64,000 bases of DNA from Girardinichthys multiradiatus (GCF_021462225.1 NC_061798.1:20792820-20856819); one strand, 5' to 3'; numbered from the stretch's first letter, positions 1-13,700 are shown. Notes: a model not told the origin generated them from the letters alone. Numbers and translations are program-made.

Positions 1-1608
1 TTTATTGTATCTATTTTCTCTCATAAATCGTATAGAAACGGCAACAGACTAAGCAAACTCCTATTAGGAATTCTAATAAATATTAACCGATGCATTTTTG
101 TGAAGTTTTGCGATTCAACAAAGAAATATTTCTCTAAAAAGGGATAAGTAGAAGTACTGGACTAAAAGTTATACAATAAGCCCCAGAGGAAAGGTTTTGA
201 AAAAAAAAGCTTATGAATGTGGACCACCTTTAAAAACCCAAAAAAGTCTAACATCTGGGAGCTGAAATAAGTAAAAAAAAAAAAAACCCTGTCATTAAAA
301 AAAGAAAATTAAGAAAAAAACTGTAGTACCCATGGAATAGTTCTGAAAGCATTTTATCAGAATGTGTATTTTTTTCACGTGAAATCAAATACCAAGTAAT
401 AAACTCAACAGTATTATGAAAATCCAAACATAAAAGAGCTGGAATATGTGAGCTGAGTTTGCCAGTTTGACGCACACAAATCTCCGCAGGAATGCAGATA
501 TTGCTCTGTATGTATTACATGAGCAAATAAGCAGCTTACTCTTTTGACTCTTTACATTAGAGACCAGTAATTTCTAAAATGGTGTATAACCAGCCTTTTA
601 AGTACATTTTGGCATTGAAACAGTATCCACTTGCTCAGTTAAATGCAATACTCCAACAACTAGTTCTTTAAAGAGATCAAAATCATAAGTTAAAGTAATT
701 TAAAATAATCTTGCAATTAAAGTGGCACTAAACAAACTGTAAAGGTATTTGGTATAATTAGTTTATCAGGTTCATAATCCCACATTCCCTCTTTGAGCTT
801 TCAGCTGTTCCTGTAATAAAGATTTTGCGTGTTTAAACCTTTTTACGGGATGATTTCAGTTTTTAAAGCCTCCAACACAGCCAGTTAAAAATCTCAGAGC
901 AATCCTGGCTTAAAATTGGTCCCAGTTGTCCCTAATGACCTGTGCTTTGCTTCCCTTTGGGGTATTATCACACTGCAGTTTTAGTTAAACAGTAAACAGA
1001 TGCTTGTGAACTTGAGCAGACTGAGATACTTTAACCATGTTACACAATCAGCATAACTCAGATGTTTGATGGCTGATGCCTTAGCAGAGCTTTCTTTTTA
1101 TCACACAGTCTGAGTCTGCAATACAAAGCAGCCTTATCTCTGTCTTTTATGTTCTCTGACTCGCTTACTCTTATCTGCACGTTTGCTCAGTCTTGTAAAA
1201 GCAGGAAAAAAAAAACAGCAGCTGCATCCAAAACCTAATTGCATCCATCACAGTTATAAAGTGATCGTTGTTCAGCAGTTTAGGCAAACTACCTTACACA
1301 TGACATCTTAATTTCTGCGCTTAAATCATTTTCCACTTTGGCTTCACATCTACAGTCTATTTGGATACTCTTTTGTTGATCTTGAACTGGTAAGATAGTT
1401 TGTCATTGTCTGTGCGTGTGATTTGTGTCCTGGCCCACAGATTGCTGATTCTGTCTGAATACAGCCGTTTCAAGTTTAAAGATTGACATTTTCATTTGAT
1501 TTGGCACAACAATAAGAATTTAAAGTTCACCAGTAGACATGGCCAAAACGTCAGTCTGCTCAGTGTTTCCAGAAAGCTCATACTAAGTTCGTGCTCCAAG
1601 TCACAGAC
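1..1608 (-). other. igfbp4 intron 3, partial
   Basis: AT-rich DNA between exon 3 and the left edge, with short poly-A runs near 270 and 1206. I looked on the minus strand for the CWCV-containing terminal exon and did not find it. No other gene or recognisable mobile element was seen. Confidence 0.6.
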
Positions 1609-1734
1609 CTGTTTTGGGTGGAAATCTCCATTCTTGTCACAGTTGGGGATGGGGATGGTGAAGAGGTCGTCATGGGTGCGGCTGTTAGATGCCAATCTGT
1701 CCAGTGCTCTTTGCAGCTCAGCACGGCACGGCGC
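1609..1734 (-). CDS. igfbp4: igfbp4 coding exon 3 (first part of thyroglobulin type-1 domain)
   Basis: 126-nt exon, phase 0 at both ends, encoding 42 residues that begin APCRAEL and end FHPKQ. The segment [20 protein letters not shown] is nearly the same as the mammalian protein. AG acceptor at 1736-1735 and GTCTGTGA donor from 1608 down. Confidence 0.94.
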
Positions 1735-4700
1735 CTTTGGGAGAAACAAGCATTTGATTAGACTTATATGCAACACCCTATTATCTGTTGTGTGGCTGAT
1801 TTATGTTCGCACTCAACAGCAGCACAAAAAAAAAAAAAACACTTCAACAAACATTAGAGCCAAAAAAGCTGGAAAGCTGAGTGAAATCGGAATACACAAT
1901 GCAATGTATTGCAACCTATTTACGCCAAGTAAATATCTAAAAATGGAACAATACAAATAAATATTTGGAACTGAATGTTTTTGACTTTGTAAACATGTTC
2001 TGCTTATTTAGAAATCATTTCCAGCTGCATATGTGAAAAACATTGTCCTCTTTTATCCTCAACTCCTGTTTTACCAAAACCCTTTGGTTGTTTGGAGCTA
2101 AATTGTCAACCTGCATCTTTCTTCAATCAGAATATCATCTGCTAAACAGTTCAGGCCCTCCTTTTTTTCCCCCAATTTTCCGTTTTATAAAGCTCCAAAT
2201 GTTTTTAGGAGGTGGGAGAACAGACTACATGCTCAGTTCAACACATAGACTCCTGTTGCTGAGGCAGTAGGTTGTAGATTGCCACAGAAATGTCTACAAG
2301 TTTTTTTCTCCAAGTCCAGGTCTAGTCTCAAGTCTTTGAGTGAAAAGTTAAGAGTCACAAGTTGGCATGAGCTGTTTACCGGTCTCAGGGTATACTCTGT
2401 TTCAAAACCATTGAACCGTTATTTCTTCTAGGGTTTAAAGGCATTTTATTAAAATGCCAGAGAAAGTTCCAGAGTGGTCATTGTGGGCATTACTTTGCAG
2501 CAGCAATACGAGAATTGTTACCTTTTAGTTTTAAAAGTACCTAGATTGTCTTATACATTTTTGTTTAAAATGTTTGTGTGTAATACAATGTAACCATGGT
2601 ATTTTTACTTAAAGCTGCAGTAGGCTACCTTTGTAAAAGTTTATTTTTATATATTTATTAAAACTGTCACTATGTCCTGACAGTAGAATATGAGACAGAT
2701 AATTTGTGGAAAAATCAAGCTCCTATGGCTTCTCCCAGTGGTCCTACTGCCATTTGCAGAAATACAACAATCCTGGTCAGAAACAACCAATCAAAGCCAG
2801 GAGGAGGATCGTAGCACTGTCAATCACGCGCGTGTATGTGCTGATTACAACCCTCCTCCGCACAGCACGTACCGTCGTTCAAGCTAAAGATTGCCAGTGT
2901 GCTCGGCTGTGCAAATGGCGGAGACCAACCTAATGTTACAGGAAAACAGCCAATTTCTCAAGTGGCACCTGCTCAGAAAACAAAGACAGGTAAACAGAAG
3001 AAGACGGATGATGGAAAGCAAGCTGCAGGTTCATGGCAGGCTCCGCTGCGGGGGACGAGCTGTGGAGGGAGGGCTGTAGCACAGCAGAGAGCAAGCACGA
3101 GTGGCCTGGAAGGTGTGCTTGTTATATTTTTCAGGCTAATTCCACAGTCTTCTCAGAACCCCTTACTGCAGCTTTAAGGTTATCAAATTGGAAAAATTTC
3201 ATACTGGCCCAAGACCTTTTAGAGCATGATTAGATGGAATTAGATGTTGCTCCAAAACCTTAACCCGGGTGAGATTTGAATGGAAAGGAACAGGCGTGGG
3301 CCAGTAAGACATTCCCACATTATGATAACCTTGAACAGAAATAATGTGGTTTAACTATATCACAATAATTTAAAATGAAAATACAAAACACGGTTTAATT
3401 ATATATATATTTTTTTTTTTAAAAGGACTCGTTATTAGATTTTTGTGTGCTGAAGCAGAGAAACATCTAAAAGCTGCAGATAACTGGCTCTCTGGGACTG
3501 GGGTTTGCGACCCTTTGCCTAGAGAGTTTTTGAAAGTTGTGTTATTTGGGTTGTAAACAGATAAATATTTTAGAACAGGTGAGCCTTCAATTTTTCTAAT
3601 ACACATTTCAAAGATATGTATAAACTGCCATTAGTTAGATAGCAACAGACTTTGAGTTTCAAATCTGTTTTTAAAAGTCCATTGAAAAAAATTCTGTTGT
3701 GTTAACCAAAATGCAATAAAGGTGTTTTCTGCATTATATAGTAAGGAAATAAATGTTTGATCCTCTGCTGATTCTATAAGTTTTCTCATTCTCATGTCTC
3801 ATTCTTATGGTAGCTATGGATACATCTACCAGTGGAAGGCTGACAGTAATCTGTGTGTATTGTCATGGATATGTCATCCATCCGCTGTGTACATGTAGGC
3901 ATGAAAACATGTGCCTGGCATATGTTTTAATGTAATTAGAATTGTATGACTGCTCCTTTACCAGCTAACATAGCAAACTGCACATTGATGGCAGTGTGCG
4001 TTCAAATTTTATTTCCTACTATGTTTATTTAATGTTATGGTCTGTAAATAACTAATTTGTGGAATTTATAACCTCACTGTTCCACTTGAGGACCTTTAAA
4101 ATTCTAATGTAAAACACCTGCTGAGGTTTAGGCATTTGTTGCAGCACAGATGCCTAAAACGTTTTTTGTTGTTTTATGTTAGGGGTGATAATTTCTCTCA
4201 CCAGTACTGGCTTGGTCTCCTCTCTGGCGCTGTTGCTTCTCAGATTTGTGGATTTCAGAGGGTGTCGTGCCATGGTCTTCTGTATGCAGCGCTTGTCCTG
4301 GGGACTGCACCGGATATTGCTGTTGTTCGGGTGTTCAGGGATGATCTCTTCCTGTCTGTCCACAGCTAAAAACATGGACATGGAGACGTGGAGAGGATTT
4401 AGTTCCAAAGGCATGCAGTTTGAACTTTTTTTTGGTTGTTACATGCTTTTCAGTGCAGCTTTATAAAATTACATTTAGCACATCCATCCATTCTGCTCTA
4501 GTGTTCATCATCTTTCTTTGTACTGTATCTATGCCTCTTGAAACGTTTCACATTTTATCTCAGTACACCCTGAGACTTCAATGTATTTTAAATGGAATTT
4601 TATGTGACAAATAACTGTCTCCCAGTTATTTTGGTATCTGTATACCGGCTATGAACTTCTGGAGGGCAAAAAAATCTGTTTTGGTGAACTTTGTTCAGAA

Positions 4701-7700
4701 TGTTGTAAACATAACTTATGGTTTTCTTTCAAATTTTCTTCCTGCTGCTCTTCTATTAGGACAGATATGTGGACTGTACGACTATTAGTTCTTCTCTCAA
4801 CAGATTCTCCTACCCGAGCTGCAGATCTTGGCAGTTCCTCCAGAGTTACCATGGGATTCTTGACTACTTCTTGGATTAAGGCTCTGCTTTGCTTGCTTGT
4901 GAGTTTAGGTGGATGGGGAGGTCTTGGTGGGTTTGTAATTGTGCCATGCTATTTCCATTTTCAAATTATGGATGGAACTGTGCTCAAAGCTTGGTACATT
5001 GTTTTATACCCTACTCTTCTATCAACGTCTCCATAGCTTCATTCCTGACCTGTGTACTGTGGTCTTTGTTCTTCATGGCGCTGTTTGTTCTCTATTGTTC
5101 TGTAACAAACCTTTGAGGACTTCTATGGGAAGAAACTTGTGCCATCAGAAACGGAATTTGAATTCCTCAGACTGAATCTGTATTTGTGTAATTTGAAATT
5201 AAATGCATTGGTTTGAAAATGAATTTCACTGAACTGAAACTGAATATAATGGTTTATAACTGAATTTGTTTGCCTTGAAAATTGCTTTGCTTTGTATTGA
5301 AAACTCAGTTTGATTACTTTCACTTTCAGGTCTGAAATTCAATTTCAGCTCCAAAATTCAGTTTTTTGTGTCACACATCTGGGTTCTTGAAGCCAGAGAT
5401 TAATCAAACACAGATTTACTGATTCATATCATTCACTATTGTTGTGTCCAAGTTAAGGACTGCATTCTTTTGAAGGACGCATTTGTGGGCCGATAACGTC
5501 CTGGATGAGGCGACAAATGCTGTCCAATCTCCAGTTCCAAGAAATGCGTCCTTCTAATACCCGGATTTGAAGGATGGGTCCGGTGTATCCTCCGTGTCCC
5601 ACCCTATCCCATGATTCATTCGTAAAAGTAAATTGTTCAAACGGATGTGGCAAAGGCCGGAGGACAGACAAAAACTGAATAAAATTGGATAAACTGCGCA
5701 TTCTGTGAAACAACTGAACTTTTACAGTGTTTTTAGACGAGAATGTAGTTGTGTAAACCTGAAATATCTGATCAGTTAATCAAGATATCGCTTAATTACA
5801 CAAATGCACCGATGTGTTCGTCCGCTGCCCCAGCTGCCGGCTCGCCTCACCAGCTGTCAGCTGACCGGGTGGTAGAGGTGCGCTAAATCCCGAGAGAACA
5901 GCTGACTCCCGGCACATCGTTTTCAAAATCCCGCTGGGTTTCCCCAATGGATAGAAGTTAAACAGATATAATTCAGTCAGATGAAATCTAACATTACTGT
6001 CTGGTTTATTTATGATAATAATAATAATAATAATTAATTATTATGCTCTGCAAATAAACTGATGTAAACTTTGCTCCTAAAGTTAATATGTTAGTGTTTA
6101 AGTTGTTGAAAGCTTTAAATTAAACAAATGGTATTTGTCATCAATGTATTTTATCTAGTGTTAGATTTTTATATCTATGAACACAAAAAATATTTTCAAT
6201 ATCTTAAATGGCTGAATAATGAACAAGATCATAAAACAATAAAATTTTAAAACAAAACAGCATTATAACCCATCAGCAATATGTAAAAGGGTAAATAAAA
6301 ACATGTAGACATTTACAGTAGAGACAGCGTTATTAACCTTCAGGCTTCACAGCTCTGCGCTTTACAACACGGTTGCTAGGCAACAGACCTTACGCTGAGG
6401 TAAGGGCAAAAGAAACGCAGACCGACGTAACACGGGGGCACTATGCTAATCTGGCATGTTTAGCTAATAGCTACAGGTAGTATAAGTGTTACTGTTTGAC
6501 CATCATTTGTTTACATGACGCTTCTTATAGATGCTCATTTGACTTGGTGATGGACATCCGCCAAGCTCATGTATGCTGCAATGCTCCACCTCAGCATGCC
6601 GTAAAGGAAGTTTAACCTGATGTGAAACGTAAATCGATGAATCTGTGTTTGATTAATCTATGACTGTCCTCAAAAAACACACAAAAAATTGAATTTTGGA
6701 ACTGAAATTGAGTTACAGACCTGAAAGTGAAAGTAGTCAAAGTGAATTTTTAATACAACAAAATATATTTTGAAAGCAAATGAATTCAGTTTCAAACCAT
6801 AAAATTCAGTTTCAGTTTAGCGAAATTTATTTTCAAACCAATGCAGGTAATGTCAAATTACACAAATACAAATTCAGTCAGAGCAATTCAAATTCAGTTT
6901 CTGATGGTATAAGTTTCTTCCCATAGACTTCATAGAAAAGCTGTAGCTCTACTAGGATAAAATAACAGAGGTGGACTCCACTGAAGGCAAATAACCACAC
7001 TGGATTTTATTTAGGGGTATCAGAATGGGTGTGATTACAATTGCATTCCACATAATTCAAATTTAATTGATAAATAATTCTAAAAGCTATGTATTGTTTT
7101 CCTTCCACTTCATAATTTATGTTGGTCTATCAATAAAATAAAATACAATGAAAATCTCAATGATTTCAATTTTGAAAAATCCCAGTAAAATACATAAAAG
7201 GACGTGATTGTAACAAAATGTGAAAAAGTTAAAAGGGTGTCATTATTTTTGCAAAGAGTATTAGATCTTATAAAGCTGAATGTGGAGAAATATAGGCTAA
7301 AGAAAATAAGGTCCAGATAACCTCAAGGATGAAGCCCTGTGATTGGGCTCTGTTCTTCAGCGCTGACCTTGGTACCCTTCAGCTACTGTGTTATAACCAA
7401 GCTCTGAGGAATTTTAAAATGACGCCACCTCTGTTCTTTCACCCTCTCTGCATTGTGGTCAGCACCACTTTCACTTTTTCTATGTCTATAATTCTGCAGC
7501 TCTTTGGCCTGAAGGCACCCAGCTGCTTCCTGAGGAAATACCCCCCTCTCTCTGCATCCTCAAGAACTCCTCAGCAACATCGGTCTGTTCCAAATGAAGG
7601 TTGTTAAAGGGCAGTGTCATAAGGGGGCACCAGTCAGTGAATGTGAGTTTAGGGATGGGAAATTTTATAAAAGTTGTAATCATTTGTGTTCAGGCATCTT

Positions 7701-10700
7701 TCTGTTCGGTCACCTGTGGCTTCAAATAACTTTGTGTAGATACTTACACCACTTTAAGGAATTTTTATTATTACTTTAAGGACTTAGTATTATGTAAGAC
7801 TTTCTAAGGCTGGACTGCACAAAAACTCACATACAGACCAGTCCTATATCTAATTTGCATTTGTAGTTCACCATGGCCAAGTTTCTCAGAGTTTTGCAGA
7901 CAGTTGCATTGATTGTCCAAAATGGAAAGTGTCTTTCAGCTGTTTGTAGTTTTAGTCTTGATGGGGTTAAGCACTTTCTTCAGCGAGAAACAATAGCATT
8001 TCAGCTGCTTCCTTTTCTTTGTCCTTTGCTCTTCTTTCAGCTCCGATTCCATGCTCTGTCACACAAGTGATTTAGAAGTGGGTCAGGTGTGGCATGTCCT
8101 GTTTGTTCTAGAGGAGTCCCCAGAACAGAACCAGCCTTCTTTATCAGCATGTTGAGCTTTTTTAAGTGCCTGAATCTGATGCTGCTTCCCTAGCAGATGA
8201 TGGCAGAAGAGATCACACTCTCCACAACAGACTTATAGAAGATATGCAGCATCTTGCTGCAAACACCGAAGGACCTAAGCTTCCTCAAGAAGTACAGTCT
8301 GCTCTGTCCCTTCTTGTAGATGGCTTCACAGTTGCATCTCCACTCCAGTCTGTTGTCCAGGTGAACACCGAGGTACTTATACTCCTGCAACACCTCCACC
8401 TCTTCTCCCATGATGGAAATAGTTTTTGACTTATTCCTGTTTCTCTTAAAATCTACAATCATCTCCTTTGTTTTAGTCACATTCAAGATGAGATGATTGT
8501 TTCCACACCATGCCACAAAGCGGTCCACCACCTTCCTTCCCTCAGCTTCTTGTCCATCTCTGATCCACCCCACGACTGCAGAATCATCCGAGTATTTCTG
8601 CAGATGATAGGAGTCTGTCTTGAACCGAAAGTCTGAGGTGTACAGAGTGAAAAGGAATGGTGAGAGTACAGTCCCCTGTGGTGCTCCTGTGCTGCTGACT
8701 ACCTGGTTAGACTCACAACCTTTCAGTCTCACAAACTGTGGTCTGTTTGTCAGGTAGTCTTTGATCCAGGAGATTGTTGAGGCCTCCACCTGACTCTTCT
8801 GGAGTTTCTGACAAAGCAAATCAGGTTGGATTGTGTTAAATGCACTGGAGAAATCAAAGAACATGATCCTCACAGTGCTGCTGGCTTTGTTCAAATGACA
8901 GTGGGTTTGTTGAAGCAGGTGTATGATGGCATCTTCAACTCCAACTCCACAGCGATAAGCAAATTGAAGGGGGTCCTGATAGTTTATTGTTTGCTTACTC
9001 AGGTGGGCCAACAGGAGTCTCTCTAGGACCTTCATGATGCAGGATGTCAGGGCAACAGGTCTATAGTCATTGAGGACTGATGGGTGAGTTTTCTTTTGTT
9101 CTGGAACAAAATAGGAGGTCTTCCACAACACTGGAACCTTCTTCTGGTGTTGTGAAAGACCTCCTGTCCAAATGTTATTCTCGTTGATACTCTTTTATCA
9201 TACTAAACACCAAACACTTTTCTCCATCCCTTTCAACCTTCTTGGACAAGTTTCTTCACCTCTTTTCCACACTCACCGTTTCTCTGGACTGTTGACCCTG
9301 AGTATTTAAAATCCTCCACCTTCTTTATCTCTGCTCCCTGTAATCTCATGGCTCCACTTGGGTTTTCTCATTCAAACACATGTATTCTGTCTTGCTCTGG
9401 CTGACCTTCTTTCCTCTCCTTTCCAGGGCAAACCTCCATCTCTCTACATTGGCCTCCACCTGTTGCCTGCTCTCACCACAGACCACAACGTCATCTGCAA
9501 ACATCAAAGCCTATGGAGATTCCTGTCTAACCTCATTTGTCAACCTGTTTATCACCACAGCAAACAAGATGGGGCTCTGAGCCGATCCTTGATGCAGTCC
9601 CTTTTCCACCAGTCACACTTACAGCATACCTCACCACTGTCTTACAGCTCTCAAACATGTCCTGCACCACTGTAACATACTTTTCTCATACTGCAGATTT
9701 CTTTATACAGTACCAGAGCTGTCCTCTCGGCATCCTGTCATATGCTTTTTCTAGATCTACAAAAACACATTGCAGCTCTTTCCGACCTTCTTTGTACTTC
9801 TGCATCAACATCCTTAAAACAAATACTGCATCTGTAGTACTTTTTCTTGGCATGAAACCATACTGCTACTCACAGATGCTCACTTCTCAGCTCAGTCTAG
9901 CTTTTTATACTCTTTTCCATAGCTTCATTGTATGACTCGTCAACTTTATTCCTCTGTAGTTGCCACAACTCCGCACTTCTCCCTTGTTTTTAAAAATTTG
10001 CACGAGCACACTTCCTCTTTTCTCATGCATCTTCTCGTTCTCTAAGATCTCATTGAACAGCCTATCAAGAGTTCTGCTGCTGTCTCTCCTAGGCACTTCC
10101 ACACTTCCACAGGTATATCATCAGGACCAACTGCCTTTCCTCTCTTCATCATTTTCAATGTCTTCCTTACTTCATCCTTAGTGATTTTTGCTACTTTTTG
10201 ATCCACGATGGTCGCTTCTTTTGCTCTTTGTTCTCTCTCCTTTTCCTCATTCATCAACTCCAACCTATCATAGAAGTCACTGCACTCTTAATTTGTCCTT
10301 AGCTAGCTCTACATTCACTTTACCTTGAGTCTCCCTGTACTCCTGGCAACTCTCTTCAGTCCTCACCGTGTCCCACTTCTTCTTAGTTGATCTCTTTCTC
10401 CATACACATTTCTGTAATTCCTCATTCCACCACCAAGTCTCCTTATCAACTGTCATTCCAGATGACCTTTCCTTCCAGAAGACAAGCTTGCTCAGTTCTT
10501 ACTCGGTTTTTTATTTTCATAGATTTAACTTTGTAAAACATACCATTATGTTGCTTACAGTGTGCAGTTATGGTGGGAAAAAACAAATATCTGTCCCTCA
10601 TAATTCTGTTGTTGCCATGTCCAGCTGTGCTGGTTAAGTGTTATGCAATTGTGTATTTGGTTTTGTTTTCTTTTTTAACTTATTGTTTTATTTTGTACAC

Positions 10701-13700
10701 AAATTTCCTGTCTTGTTTCAGACTTTAAAACTTCACTTCCTGAAGTTCCCACCTGTCATCAGCCCCTGTCACCCTAATGTCCTCCACCTGTGTCTCCTTG
10801 TCTTCCTTCATTCATCTATTTATACCTCACGCTTGTGCATATTTCCCTTGCCAGTTTGTCTTTGTCCCTTGTGTCAAGCGTTTCAGCCTTAATCTTAAAT
10901 CTTCTAATGATTTTGACCCAGTTTGTAATTTTTGGACTTGTCTCTGTTTTGGATACCTCTGTTTGGACTGTATTGTTTGTGTACTGACCTTGGACTCTGG
11001 TAAAGGATTGCTGAATTTCCGCCACCGTGTTGGGTCTCACATTTGAGTGTATTCCTTGGCCTTACGACAGTTGTAGAGTTGATACTGTGCTTTGGATCAT
11101 TGTTCTGTTGCGTGATCCTGTTAGAGCCAAACCTCTGTCAGGCAGATGGCCTCACATTTGAATCGAGAATATTTTGGTCTGCTGATGATTTCATGGCAGA
11201 TTCAGTGACTGCAGGGTGCCCACGTAGTGTTGCTGGTCATTTCACCCCTTCAATCATTTGTAACCCCATTTATACTGAAATGAATTCGGTATAAGTCCAT
11301 GCCGAACTATAAGGCCTGTACCGATATTACCGATTATCTTTATGAATACACAAACTGTTTCACCCCTGTAAATATGCTTTTTCATTAGAGACTGATGGGG
11401 GTTCTTGGCATTTTACACTTTTTCTATTTGGTACTTTTGTTCTTTCTGTGCCCGACTGTTTAGGTAAAAATGGGAGCCTTCTGCCACAAGACATTTTGTA
11501 CTGACGTTGCCTCAATTAGTACCAGCTTTATGTTAATTTTGTACCCCACCTTGACAACCAACGATTTAAACTAATTTCTATGATCATTTCATTGTCAGTT
11601 ACAATGTTATCTGATTTGAGGAAATGAGATGCACCAGCAGAAGGTCAATCAGAGTTGCTTTAATTTGATTGTAATCTGGCAGATTTAATAAGAATTAACT
11701 GGCCCAAATCAGATAAGAAATAATATGTAATATTGAATGGAATGGGGGAGGTAATATAAAATGTCTACAAAGTAAAGCTAATCTTTTGCATCGAGCTTTT
11801 CCTTTTTAAAAAGATGTTTGCACTTGTTTATCAATGCCTTTGATTTCCAGCACATCACTGCTCCTTCACCTTTTAGTTAATTTCTTACACAATGCTTCTA
11901 AAATGTAAATGGTTTTTTGTTAAATGAATGGTGATATTTTGTAATATATTGTATTAGTAGTACATTAGGGGCTGTATTTACAATATCTGATGATAAACAT
12001 GGCTTTTTGACTATTCTATATAATATATCTATATAATACCTATATAATATAGCATATATTCTTTATAAAACACTAGCATTAAAGACAGTGTACTCAATTG
12101 TTATACTTTGCTCTAGATATCTTTGTAAAGACAATGCAAATCTTCAAAATCTTCAAAACAAAAAAGAACATTTAAATAAAGGCACTAAGAAACCCCATAC
12201 TCGGAGCTTAACTTTTCAATTTAATGCAATTTCTTGCAGATGTCTTAATACACCAGTGCACCATCTCTGTGTTTTGGCTATTGCTCCAGCAGCATGAAAT
12301 AAATGCAGAAGATATATAATAAACAAAACATGTTTGTCACTTTGATGAAAAACAGTTAGGACACAGTTTATAATGGTGCATTTGCTACTCAGCCAGATAA
12401 ACCATAAAAGATATCAAAGTATTGATTCAGACGTGTCAAAGATTTAAGGTCAAACATGATCAATCACCGCTGCAGTTGGCCTGTCCTGTTTAGTTGTGAT
12501 GAAGATCCATTCCTCCCTACTAAAAAAAGGGGGATCAAGTTTGTTCACTATATCGGAATCAGACCATTTTCAGGAAACTTTCAGTCTTTAAAGTGAAATA
12601 AAGTTATATTGAGATAAACAAATGTAATGATCGTATTGTCAGGCTTCTTTATGACACCATACAGAAGACTTTATTATTTACTGACAGAAATGTTTACAAG
12701 ATGCTGGCAGAATTCAAAAGTAATCCTGGCTCATAATCAAAAGGCTTTTCTGTTCAGTCAAAGTCGAATTCTGACAGAGCATTAGTGTCAGACCGTCAGC
12801 TTCCAGGCAAAATACTTCTTAAAAATTGGTTAATCATCAGCTGATGTTTGGTTAAGTTGTACAAATGCTGTTCAAAACTATCAGTGAGGCACATGTGATA
12901 TGTCTGTGCCCATTCTCTGTCATTTACCAGTGAAAGGATTCAAACAAAGCTACATCAATATTTGATCTGGAAGGCAAGAAAACCAGTTTCAGCTGTGTCT
13001 GATTCGGCTTTCAATTCAACTCATGTCAAAACAGCGCTGTAAGTTTGCGTGAATCCAAACACAGCAAACACAGTGTTGACTTATTGTTTAGGAAGCTTGA
13101 AATAAAGTAAAGCCACAAATCTGCAGAACTGAAAATGCACGCCTGCTTCAAACTCAAATGTTGTACTTAAGGGATTACATAATTATTTAATGTCATTGTG
13201 AAAATGTTTGTATAGAAACATACTGTTTTTAAAGTTGCTATCCCTCATTTGTAGTTATCTATGGAAAGAAAATACCTTTGTTGACTTTGATAATTGTGTA
13301 AGACTTAAGCCTAAGGCCCCAAACATTTACAAGCCAAGAATAACACGCTAACACAGGTGTGGATCAGATTCAAAAACATGGTTTAAAGGGCAGAGAAAAA
13401 CCTCGTCCAGATTGATCGTGAACAAAAGAAACGTTGTCTTAATTCTGTGAAAGACTCTGGGATCAAAGCCTTGTCCGCTCCTTCCTCTGAGACTTTGGGT
13501 TTCTCCTGTTTTCAGAAAGGAATTTTTCTTCTCTCTTGAAACCGAATATGAATTCATGTCAGTTATCCAACAATATTAGAGGAATGAGATGTGGTGTTAT
13601 TGTGTGCCTTTCAGCTCAGGAAATCTACAGCAGCAGTGAATTAGGTTAGACTACTTTGAAATGTACACTTTACTTCCACTTTTAAGTTGAATGTACAAAT

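Larger units (their letters stand above)
5124..6925. mobile_element. Long-terminal-inverted-repeat DNA element nested in a Tc1 copy
   Basis: 1.8-kb insertion with imperfect inverted repeats of roughly 300 bp (5124-5427 and 6631-6925), both starting TATGGGAAGAAACTT at the outside. The Tc1 sequence on each side carries a direct repeat GACTTC (5118-5123 and 6926-6931), read as a 6-bp target duplication. The core (5430-6630) has no transposase. It includes a CpG-richer stretch near 5800-5940, a (TAA)n run near 6014 and the palindrome GTTGCTAGGCAAC at 6372-6384. Non-autonomous; superfamily not recognised. Confidence 0.75.
4535..7262 (-). mobile_element. Decayed Tc1/mariner-like transposon, split by a later insertion
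   Basis: Minus-strand relics of a teleost Tc1-like element: terminal-repeat sequence near 4535-4615, transposase helix-turn-helix and linker relics at about 4649-5123 (the stretch MVTLEEL followed by a GES motif), and the 5' end with its inverted repeat at 6926-7262, ending TTTGCAAAGAGTATT. The coding frame has stops and gaps. It is interrupted at 5124-6925 by an unrelated element. The left terminal repeat is inside igfbp4 intron 1, about 170 bp from exon 2. Confidence 0.75.

Noticed and set aside
1..1608. Last coding exon of igfbp4
   Set aside because: No minus-strand sequence encodes the expected CWCV-containing end of the thyroglobulin domain; it must lie to the left of the window.
2690..3233. 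Several short open frames
   Set aside because: They overlap in different frames inside a MITE and show no family signature.
5453..5713. 86-codon minus-strand frame in the nested element
   Set aside because: No recognisable domain and no homologue known to me; likely chance in non-coding element core.
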